Of a DNA stretch of 64,000 bases, positions 8,987 to 16,199 are shown piece by piece; the stretch's first letter is position 1; each line of letters starts with the position of its first letter. This DNA is from Ovoidimarina sp038744785 (GTDB lineage: Bacteria > Pseudomonadota > Alphaproteobacteria > Rhodobacterales > Rhodobacteraceae): contig JBCDLX010000010.1 of the NCBI GenBank assembly GCA_038744785.1, positions 1-64,000 on the forward strand. The letters run 5' to 3'. The notes below the pieces were generated by a model that made no database searches, was not told where the DNA came from, and worked only from the letters and a program-made list of their open reading frames with translations. The translations under genes were made by a program, and so were the position numbers.

Positions 8987-9724
8987 CTATTCGACAATCG
9001 TGTAAGTACCCTCGCCCGCCAGAATCCCCCGGAACCCACCAGGTTCGTCCAGAGAGAACACGATGATCGGAAGATCGTTGTCCCGTGCAAGCGCTATGGC
9101 CGACGCATCCATCACGCCCAGATGCTGCGCCAACACATCGTCGTAGCTCACCCGGTCATATCGTTTGGCGTCGTCGAATTTCACCGGGTCCTTGTCATAG
9201 ACGCCATCGACTTTGGTGCCCTTAAAGATCGCCTGGCAACTCATTTCGTTTGCTCGCAAAGTTGCCGCCGTATCGGTTGTGAAATATGGGTTTCCGGTCC
9301 CGGCGGCAAAGATACAGACCCTCTTCTTTTCAAGATGGCGCACGGCGCGGCGGCGGATATAGGGCTCGGCGACTTCGTCCATGCGGATTGCGCTGATAAC
9401 GCGCGTATGAATTCCCTTCGCTTCGAGTGCCGCCTGCATCGCCAGCGCGTTCATGACGGTCGCCAGCATGCCCATATAGTCGGCCGTGGTCCGCTCCATG
9501 CCTTGCGCAGAGCCCTGCAAACCCCGAAAGATATTGCCGCCGCCGATTACCATGCAAATCTCGACGCCAAGATCATGCACCGATTTCACTTCTTCGGCGA
9601 TGCGGGCGACCGTCGGTGGGTGCAGACCGTAGCCCTGATCGCCCATCAATGCTTCGCCCGAAATCTTTAGAAGGACGCGATCATATTTGCGGGCTGGCCT
9701 ATCGGAATCGGGTTCGTCTTTCAT
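8987..9724 (-). CDS. pyrH: UMP kinase PyrH
   Basis: A 245-residue amino-acid-kinase-fold enzyme that phosphorylates UMP to UDP, the entry point to UTP and CTP. The phosphate-binding segments VLLKISGEALMG and MVIGGGNIFRG, and TGNPYFTTDTAATLRA, are typical. First gene of the envelope operon; its start faces miaA across 75 bases, so a divergent promoter pair is expected there, though I see no convincing -35/-10 boxes. The 116 bases to frr hold no further gene. Confidence 0.96.
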   Translation of the reverse strand: MKDEPDSDRPARKYDRVLLKISGEALMGDQGYGLHPPTVARIAEEVKSVHDLGVEICMVIGGGNIFRGLQGSAQGMERTTADYMGMLATVMNALAMQAALEAKGIHTRVISAIRMDEVAEPYIRRRAVRHLEKKRVCIFAAGTGNPYFTTDTAATLRANEMSCQAIFKGTKVDGVYDKDPVKFDDAKRYDRVSYDDVLAQHLGVMDASAIALARDNDLPIIVFSLDEPGGFRGILAGEGTYTIVE

Positions 9725-9799
9725 CGGATGCCGCCCTCACTCTTTCGCCCCGGTGCAAAATGTCCGAAAACGCAGCGGGGTTCAACGGCGAAGGCGGCC

Positions 9800-10687
9800 A
9801 TGACCGGCGATCTCAAAGCGGCGATCGAAACGCTCGATCCGGAACGACCTGTTCTGATCGCAGGTCCGACGGCGTCGGGTAAATCGGCCTTTGCACTTGC
9901 GATCGCTGCGGCGCAGGGCGGGCGTGTGATCAACGCAGATGCGCTCCAGGTGTATAGTGATTGGTCGATCCTCACCGCGCGCCCGTCCGTTGAGGATATA
10001 CAGAGCGTCCCGCACGCACTTTACGGACACGTGGCTAGCGATGCCCCCTACTCTGTCGGTGACTGGTTGCGCGACCTCGCGCCCCATCTGACGGGTCCAA
10101 GGCCGATCATCGTCGGAGGCACGGGGCTTTACTTGAGCACCCTGACTGAAGGCCTCGCCGATATTCCCGCCACCTCGATCGAAATCCGCCGCACGGCCGA
10201 TGCGCGGCTTGCGACCGAGGGGCCAGCGGCGCTCTTGGCAGAGCTTGACCCGATTACTGCGGCCAGAATTGATAGGCAGAACCCTGTCCGCATCCAACGC
10301 GCCTGGGAGGTGCAGAAAACCACGGGCCGAGGTCTGGCGACCTGGCAAGACGAGACTGGACCGCCGCTTTTGCCGACAACAGAAGCCCATACACTTGTTT
10401 TGCATGCGGATCGGGACTGGTTAAGCGACAGGATCGCGCAACGTTTCGATGCGATGCTGAGCGCTGGTGTTCTGGACGAAGCCCGCCGAAACAGGCCGGG
10501 CTGGCACCCCGACCGCCCATCAGCAAAGGCGATCGGAGCGGCCGAGTTGATGGCGCATCTGGATGGCGCGATGGACCTTCAGAACCTGCACGACCGGGTG
10601 ACAGTACTGACCAGGCAATACGCAAAACGCCAGCGCAGTTGGTTTCGCGCACGCATGAAGCATTGGCAGTGGCTTTCGTGCCATTGA
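9800..10687 (+). CDS. miaA: tRNA dimethylallyltransferase MiaA
   Basis: Adds a dimethylallyl group to N6 of A37 in tRNAs reading UNN codons. The P-loop AGPTASGKSAFALA starts near residue 21, then DALQVYSDWSILTARPS (tRNA/substrate loop) and IIVGGTGLYL. The frame is open from 9728, but the ATG at 9800 (MTGDLKAAIE) has GAAGG six bases upstream and gives 295 residues, within the normal range. Transcribed away from pyrH. Its dimethylallyl donor is a product of the MEP pathway whose dxr and ispDF genes are also here. Confidence 0.95.
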   Translation: MTGDLKAAIETLDPERPVLIAGPTASGKSAFALAIAAAQGGRVINADALQVYSDWSILTARPSVEDIQSVPHALYGHVASDAPYSVGDWLRDLAPHLTGPRPIIVGGTGLYLSTLTEGLADIPATSIEIRRTADARLATEGPAALLAELDPITAARIDRQNPVRIQRAWEVQKTTGRGLATWQDETGPPLLPTTEAHTLVLHADRDWLSDRIAQRFDAMLSAGVLDEARRNRPGWHPDRPSAKAIGAAELMAHLDGAMDLQNLHDRVTVLTRQYAKRQRSWFRARMKHWQWLSCH

Positions 10688-10798
10688 CCTAAACGGCGAA
10701 TCGGGCACACTCCGCCCCAAGTGGAGGTAACCCGCCATAGCTGCGCTGCGCACGCGCTTTGGGTTGCCGGACCGAACCGGGGCTGTGGGGGCTTCGAA

Positions 10799-11596
10799 AT
10801 GTTGAGACTACGAGATCCGAACGCGGAGTTCCGCGTGACGTCGCTGATGCGTTTGGCCCAGGGTGGGCGCTGGCGCACCGAGGCACAACGGAGTTACGTA
10901 CGGCCTTGTTTGCTATGGTTCACGCGCGGCCAGGGCCGTGTGACAGTTGCTGGCCAGACCCGAGGCTATGGACCACACAACGCCATTTTCCTGCCGGGCG
11001 GAACGATGCATGGGTTCGACATGCTCGGCCAGGTCCTTGGGACCGCCGTATTCTTCCCCGAGGATATTGCACAGGATTTTCCCGATGACCCGGTACATCT
11101 GCGGTTAAGGGATGGATTTCTGCAAGCGGAGCTGACAGGTCTTGTCGATGCGCTCGAGCGTGAAGCCACCCAGAATAAGCCTGCCGCCGCACGTGCAATG
11201 GTCCACTATGCCGGTTTGATCGCTGTCTGGCTCGAACGGCATGCGAGTCTTGCAGACACTTCTGCGGAACCAAATGCCGCGCAGCGTCTGACCACGGCCT
11301 TCACCGCCCTGATCGAGCGGGATTTCCGCACAGGTGCCGGTGTTTCGGTCTATGCCGAACGCCTGGGTGTTACGCCGACCCATCTGACCCGCGCTTGCCG
11401 GGAATGCTGCGGTCGTAGCGCGTCGCGCCTTCTGGCAGAGCGTGTCCACTTTGAGGCGCGCAGGCTTCTTGTAGAAACCGACCTTCCCGTGGGCGACATA
11501 GGCAGGCGCATCGGCTTTGCATCGCCCGCCTACTTCAGCCGTGCGTTTCTCAAGCACACCGGCAAGTCACCCAGTGTCTTTCGGCGCGGTGCATAG
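10799..11596 (+). CDS. AraC family transcriptional regulator
   Basis: A 265-residue regulator. The N-terminal half is a cupin-like sensor domain (GQGRVTVAGQTRGYGPHNAIF) and the C-terminal about 100 residues carry two helix-turn-helix units: SVYAERLGVTPTHLTRACRE, then PVGDIGRRIGFASPAYFSRA with the family ending FLKHTGKSPSVFRR. The ATG at 10799 is preceded by GGGGG at seven bases; the frame is open further upstream but without support. It is followed, 264 bases on, by a peptide-type ABC operon on the same strand, which may be its target. The effector is unknown. Confidence 0.85.
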   Translation: MLRLRDPNAEFRVTSLMRLAQGGRWRTEAQRSYVRPCLLWFTRGQGRVTVAGQTRGYGPHNAIFLPGGTMHGFDMLGQVLGTAVFFPEDIAQDFPDDPVHLRLRDGFLQAELTGLVDALEREATQNKPAAARAMVHYAGLIAVWLERHASLADTSAEPNAAQRLTTAFTALIERDFRTGAGVSVYAERLGVTPTHLTRACRECCGRSASRLLAERVHFEARRLLVETDLPVGDIGRRIGFASPAYFSRAFLKHTGKSPSVFRRGA

Positions 11597-11646
11597 GATC
11601 GAACCAGCGCGCGCCCCAATTTCGATGCAGGGCTTGAATTCGTCGC

Positions 11647-11680
11647 CCATGTCGTTTTTTGATGTTACCGATGTCGTTTT
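11647..11680 (+). promoter_or_regulatory. 22-bp-spaced direct repeat, candidate AraC-family operator
   Basis: ATGTCGTTTT occurs at 11649-11658 and again at 11671-11680, exactly 22 bases apart, each preceded by CC and one variable base (13 positions with one mismatch). Two direct half-sites two helical turns apart are the usual geometry for AraC-family proteins. The repeat lies between the AraC gene and the ABC importer operon. Binding by that regulator is inference. The rest of the 11597-11860 gap shows no gene; AAGGGAG lies eleven bases before the next start. Confidence 0.42.
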
Positions 11681-11860
11681 CGTGACACCAAAGGCCGAAC
11701 CTGGACGTTGACGTTGGGTGGATAACGTTGCCGAATACCAAGAGTGATGGCGCTGGTCGTGGGGATGCGCCGGCCATCACTTGAACTGTCCGCAAAAGCG
11801 GCGCCGGAGTGATCCGGGAAATAACAAGAGAACAGTCGTTCAAAGGGAGTAGATCCGCAA

Positions 11861-13528
11861 ATGATACGCAAGACACTTAACGGCAAGCCGATGCACCCGG
11901 CTGCCGAGCTTTATGCACGCGAGTACCGCGCTGGCCTTATGGACCGGCGCGAGTTTCTGACGCGCGCAACCACGCTTGGCGTCACAACGGCGGCGGCATA
12001 CGGAATGATGGGCCTTGCCCGTCCTGCACGCGCCGGAGGCCATGCCCAAATGGGCGGCACACTACGTTGCCAGATGGAAGTTCATGGCATGACAGAACCG
12101 CGCCTTTACCAGTGGTCCGAAATGGGTAACCAAACCCGCGGTCTGCTGGAGCATCTGGTTCACTACAACGCAGATGGTTCGTTCACGCCCGTGCTTCTTG
12201 AAGGTTGGGAGATCAACGAGGACGCAACCCAATACACGCTTAAGCTTCGGCAGGGCGTGAAGTGGAACAACGGCGATGATTTCACAGCTGCCGATGTCGC
12301 TGCCAATATCGAAGGCTGGTGTGACACTTCGATCGAGGGCAATTCGGTTGCCACCCGTATGGGACCGCTTGTTGATCCCGACACCGGCCAGCTCCGCGCC
12401 GGCGGGATTGAGACGCCGGACGACTATACGGTAGTATTGAAGCTGCCGACACCTGATATCACCTTGGTCGCAGGGATTGCGGACTATCCCGGCGCGGTCG
12501 TGCATCGCTCGAAGATCGGTGTGAACACGGTCGAAGATTCTGACATGCTCGGAACCGGGGCGTACATCCTTGAGGATTACTCGGTCGGCGAAAAGTCGGT
12601 TTGGGTGAAGAACCCGAACCACACTTGGTGGAATGCCGACAACGGCGCGTACCTAGATCGGGTGGAATTTATCGACTACGGCACGGACCCAGCGACAATC
12701 TTGGCCGCTGTCGAGGCCGAGGAAGTCGACATGGTCTACGAATCCGTTGGCGATTTCGTCGATATTCTGACCGGCCTTGGAATGAACGTGAGCGAAGCGG
12801 TGACCGCCGCGACGATCATCACCCGGACAAACCAGGTCGCCGAAGTCGATGGCGTGCAGCCCTATGCGGATGCTCGCGTACGTCGCGCGTTGGCAATGGC
12901 TGTCGACAACGCTGTGTGCCTCGAGCTTGGTTACGCCAACCGCGGGACCGTAGCCGAGAACCACCATGTGTCGCCGATCCATCCCGCTTATGCGGAACTG
13001 GAACCGCAACCGCATGATCCAGAGGGCGCAATGGCCCTTATGGCCGAAGCTGGCATGGCGGACTTCGAGCACGAGATCATTTCGCTTGACGATGGGTGGG
13101 AGAAAGACACCACAGACGCCGTGGCAGCCCAGCTTCGCGATGCAGGGATGAATGTGAAACGGACGGTTCTGCCGGGGTCGACCTTCTGGAACGACTGGGC
13201 AAAGTACCCGTTCTCGTCGACGACCTGGAACCAGCGTCCGTTCGGTACGCAGGTCCTTGCCTTGGCCTATAAGTCGGGCGTTCCGTGGAACGAAACCGCG
13301 TTCTCGAACGAAGAATTCGACAGGACGTTGGACGAGGCAAACGCGATTGCAGACGTCGATGCCCGGCGCGATAAGATGCGGCGCCTTGAAGAGATCATGC
13401 AGGAAGAGGGTGTGATCATTCAGCCGTTCTGGCGTTCAATCTACAATCACTCGCGGCCTGAAATTGTGGGCGCAGAGATGCATCCGCAATTCGAGATCAA
13501 ATACCAGCATATTGGCTTCAGCGCCTAA
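11861..13528 (+). CDS. ABC transporter substrate-binding protein, peptide/nickel type (SBP family 5)
   Basis: A 555-residue periplasmic solute receptor. The N-terminal region has a Tat-type signal: DRREFLTRA with twin Arg, then a hydrophobic stretch ending GLARPARA near residue 51. The mature part has the family-5 hallmarks: GLLEHLVHYNADGSFTPVL, YTLKLRQGVKWNNGDDFTAADV, GTGAYILEDYSVGEKSVW. First gene of a four-gene importer operon. Members bind di- and oligopeptides, but also other solutes, so the ligand is open. A strong hairpin follows the stop and probably keeps its expression above that of the permeases. Confidence 0.9.
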   Translation: MIRKTLNGKPMHPAAELYAREYRAGLMDRREFLTRATTLGVTTAAAYGMMGLARPARAGGHAQMGGTLRCQMEVHGMTEPRLYQWSEMGNQTRGLLEHLVHYNADGSFTPVLLEGWEINEDATQYTLKLRQGVKWNNGDDFTAADVAANIEGWCDTSIEGNSVATRMGPLVDPDTGQLRAGGIETPDDYTVVLKLPTPDITLVAGIADYPGAVVHRSKIGVNTVEDSDMLGTGAYILEDYSVGEKSVWVKNPNHTWWNADNGAYLDRVEFIDYGTDPATILAAVEAEEVDMVYESVGDFVDILTGLGMNVSEAVTAATIITRTNQVAEVDGVQPYADARVRRALAMAVDNAVCLELGYANRGTVAENHHVSPIHPAYAELEPQPHDPEGAMALMAEAGMADFEHEIISLDDGWEKDTTDAVAAQLRDAGMNVKRTVLPGSTFWNDWAKYPFSSTTWNQRPFGTQVLALAYKSGVPWNETAFSNEEFDRTLDEANAIADVDARRDKMRRLEEIMQEEGVIIQPFWRSIYNHSRPEIVGAEMHPQFEIKYQHIGFSA

Positions 13529-13539
13529 GACATCTGATG

Positions 13540-13569
13540 GGGCCGCCGCGGGAACGCGGCGGCCCTTTT
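13540..13569 (+). terminator. intrinsic-terminator-like hairpin after the binding-protein gene
   Basis: GGGCCGCCGCG (13540-13550), loop GGAA, then the perfect complement CGCGGCGGCCC (13555-13565) and TTTT. The stem is 11 base pairs of almost pure G-C with a stable GNRA-like tetraloop. It lies 11 bases past the binding-protein stop and 67 before the permease start. In importer operons such a structure acts as a partial terminator or as protection of the upstream mRNA. Confidence 0.75.
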
Positions 13570-13636
13570 CAAAACACAAAGGCCCGACCGCGCCCAAGAA
13601 TAATTCGCGGCGGCACACCAACGGGAACCATACCAG

Positions 13637-14683
13637 ATGGCTCAATTCATCCTCAGACGGTTCGGTGTTATGATCCTCACCGCGCTCGCGCTGACCTTTA
13701 TCGTGTTCTTCCTGACCAACTTGCCCCCGAACCTGGAAAAGGTCGCCAAGTTCGAAGGCAACGTCCGTATGACGGACGACCAGGTTGTCAGTTGGCTGGA
13801 CAAGAACGGGTATAACCAGCCGGTTCTGAAACGCTACGGGGAATGGCTGGGTGTCGCCCCTGGATGGACTCTTCGTGATGACGACGGGGTTTTAACCGGG
13901 CGGTGCATCGAGCCGGACATGGATGAAGATCTTGTGCGCACCTTCTGCGGGGTTCTGCAGGGCGACTGGGGCGACTCGACGGTCTTCAAAGAAGAGGTCG
14001 GAGGCATCATTGCCACTCGGCTCGGCCTGACGGGCAAGTTGATGTTCTGGGTTATGGTGCTGATGGTCCCCGCGGCGCTGATCGTTGGCGTACTGGCCGG
14101 CATGCGCGAAGGGTCGCGACTAGACCGAACGCTGTCGACCTTTTCGATCGCATCGACCGCGACGCCGGAATACGTCTCGGGCGTTATTTTCATTACGATC
14201 TTTGCTTCGTCCGCTGTTGGGCTGAAATGGTTCAAGGGAACTGCGACGGCGGCTGCGGATAACGCGACGTTCGAGAACTTCTTTCTGCCGGTCCTGACCA
14301 TTGCGCTTTACGGCATGGGCTACATTGCGCGGATGACACGCGCCTCGATGACCGAGGTCATGACGGCGCAGTACATACGAACCGCGCGACTTAAGGGCGT
14401 GAGTTTCCGAAACATCGTCGTAAAGCACGCGCTACGAAATGCGCTGATCGCCCCGTTTACGGTGATCATGCTTCAGTTTCCGTGGCTTCTAAACGGCGTG
14501 GTGATCGTTGAAACTCTGTTCAACTACAAAGGGTTCGGCTGGACGCTGGTGCAAGCGGCCGGCAACAATGACATCGAGCTTCTTTTGGCCTGTTCGGTCG
14601 TGGCGGTGTTCGTTGTCTTGGTGACACAGCTGATATCGGACATCGGCTACGTCTTCCTGAACCCACGCATTCGTATCGCATAA
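13637..14683 (+). CDS. ABC transporter permease, DppB/OppB type
   Basis: A 348-residue inner-membrane subunit. It opens with the usual FILRRFGVMILTALALTFIVFFL segment, has a long periplasmic stretch (about residues 35-120), and then the binding-protein-dependent transport domain with the ATPase-contact loop MTEVMTAQYIRTARLKGVS (EAA loop). The periplasmic part is longer than in E. coli DppB and contains two Cys (RCIEPD..., RTFCGVL) that could pair. It forms the channel with the following permease. Confidence 0.9.
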   Translation: MAQFILRRFGVMILTALALTFIVFFLTNLPPNLEKVAKFEGNVRMTDDQVVSWLDKNGYNQPVLKRYGEWLGVAPGWTLRDDDGVLTGRCIEPDMDEDLVRTFCGVLQGDWGDSTVFKEEVGGIIATRLGLTGKLMFWVMVLMVPAALIVGVLAGMREGSRLDRTLSTFSIASTATPEYVSGVIFITIFASSAVGLKWFKGTATAAADNATFENFFLPVLTIALYGMGYIARMTRASMTEVMTAQYIRTARLKGVSFRNIVVKHALRNALIAPFTVIMLQFPWLLNGVVIVETLFNYKGFGWTLVQAAGNNDIELLLACSVVAVFVVLVTQLISDIGYVFLNPRIRIA

Positions 14684-14696
14684 GGAGGCCGGAGAA

Positions 14697-16112
14697 ATGG
14701 AACCGCTTACCTGGACCGGCAGCCTTGGTCCCGTCTTGAACCCGCTCTTTCTGGCCGCAGCCGTGGCGATGAGCATCTGTATCGTCGCGCAGATCCTTCT
14801 AAGCTTCGTCCCCGGCGCCACACACATACAGGGCAATGCGACGCTCTCGGCATCGAAGGGGCCCGGCGACTGGGCGGCGCTTGGAACAAAATACACCTTC
14901 CTGGTGCTCTTCCTCTGCGCCTTGGGGTACCTTGCGGGCGGGGTGTTCATCCCGGGCATTGAAAACAAGGGGATCATCGGCACGATCTCGTCACGGCTTC
15001 TGCCAGTTTGGATCTCGCTGATCGTCGTCTTCGCGCTTTCGATCACCTACAAGCGTAAGCTTGGGCTTTATGGCAAACTCTTTGACTCTCCCATCGGTAT
15101 GATTGGCTACGGGATGGTCATGTTCTGGGTCTTTACGGGCATTTACGCGGGCTTCAACATGATTGAAACGCATGATCCTCTGGCCCAGGTTTCCGGCATG
15201 AAGAACAAGGTGCCGGGCACGCCAACAACGGATGAAGAGCTTTACCCCTTCTACTTGTTGGGGGGAGATAATCTGGCGCGGGATGTGTTCAGCCGGATGA
15301 TTGCGGGGTCGACCGAGGTCCTGAAGATCGCGCCGTTTGCGACGATCTTTGCATTCATGGTCGGGATTACGCTTGGCCTTCCGGCAGGCTATTACGGCGG
15401 CAAGTTCGACACGATCCTGTCGTTTCTTGCGAACCTTGTCCTGGCCTTCCCGGTCATCCTGCTGTTCTACCTATTGGTAACACCCGAGATCGTAGAAACC
15501 GGCATACCAACCTATATGGCGGCGGTTCTGTTCCTGTTCCCGATCATCTTCCTCACGGTTCTGTTCAACTCGCGTTTCTACACGCAGCCGCAGAAGCGAA
15601 ACTGGTACATCGGGGTGACGCTGATCGTCGGGTTCTGGATCTACCTTGGGATTGCCTGGGACGCAGATCCCCTCGGCATCATTTCGCTGCCGGGCAACAT
15701 CCTGGTGGTGTTCGTGTCCGTCGTGTTCGTGAACTCGCCCACCGTGTTCCGGATCGTCAGGGGTCTGGTCCTTGATATCCGCACACGGGACTATGTGGCC
15801 GCCGGCCAGACCCGGGGCGAAGGCGCGTGGTACATCATGCTGTGGGAGATCCTGCCCAATGCCCGGGGACCGTTGATCGTCGATTTTTGCCTGCGCATCG
15901 GCTACACGATTATCCTCCTGGGAACGCTTGGCTTCTTTGGGCTGGGCGTTAGCCCGGAAAGCCCGGATTGGGGATCGACCATCAATGATGGCCGCAGGCT
16001 TCTCGCGATCTACCCGCACCCGGCGCTGGCCCCTGCCCTTGCACTGATGAGCCTGGTTCTGGGCCTCAATCTCTTGGCGGATGGGCTGCGCGAAGAAAGC
16101 CTGAAAGACTGA
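14697..16112 (+). CDS. ABC transporter permease, DppC/OppC type, enlarged
   Basis: A 471-residue inner-membrane subunit, well above the usual length of about 300. The extra length is several hydrophobic segments at the N-terminus and an added pair of membrane segments in the core (PTYMAAVLFLFPIIFLTVLF, then WYIGVTLIVGFWIYLGIAW). The EAA-type loop VLDIRTRDYVAAGQTRGEG and the ending GLNLLADGLREESLKD are standard. AGGAGG precedes the start by eight bases. Enlarged DppC forms are known in alphaproteobacterial peptide importers; no function for the extra part is evident. Confidence 0.88.
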   Translation: MEPLTWTGSLGPVLNPLFLAAAVAMSICIVAQILLSFVPGATHIQGNATLSASKGPGDWAALGTKYTFLVLFLCALGYLAGGVFIPGIENKGIIGTISSRLLPVWISLIVVFALSITYKRKLGLYGKLFDSPIGMIGYGMVMFWVFTGIYAGFNMIETHDPLAQVSGMKNKVPGTPTTDEELYPFYLLGGDNLARDVFSRMIAGSTEVLKIAPFATIFAFMVGITLGLPAGYYGGKFDTILSFLANLVLAFPVILLFYLLVTPEIVETGIPTYMAAVLFLFPIIFLTVLFNSRFYTQPQKRNWYIGVTLIVGFWIYLGIAWDADPLGIISLPGNILVVFVSVVFVNSPTVFRIVRGLVLDIRTRDYVAAGQTRGEGAWYIMLWEILPNARGPLIVDFCLRIGYTIILLGTLGFFGLGVSPESPDWGSTINDGRRLLAIYPHPALAPALALMSLVLGLNLLADGLREESLKD

Positions 16113-16122
16113 GCCACCGGCA

Positions 16123-16141
16123 CCCCGGCAATTGGCCGGGG
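16123..16141 (+). repeat. small GC hairpin between permease and ATPase genes
   Basis: CCCCGGC (16123-16129), loop AATTG, GCCGGGG (16135-16141). Seven base pairs, not followed by a T run, so a terminator is unlikely; an mRNA-stability element is possible. Confidence 0.4.
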
Positions 16142-16158
16142 CCTCGACCAACAGAGAT

Positions 16159-16175
16159 CCTTGGTCAGACCAAGG
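16159..16175. repeat. 17-base perfect palindrome before the ATPase gene
   Basis: CCTTGGTCAGACCAAGG reads the same on both strands around its central A/T. It ends 25 bases before the ATPase start codon. It could be an operator for a dimeric repressor or a six-pair hairpin with a five-base loop in the mRNA; the sequence alone cannot decide. Confidence 0.45.
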
Positions 16176-16199
16176 ACGTCGGACAAAAGGAAGACGCAA

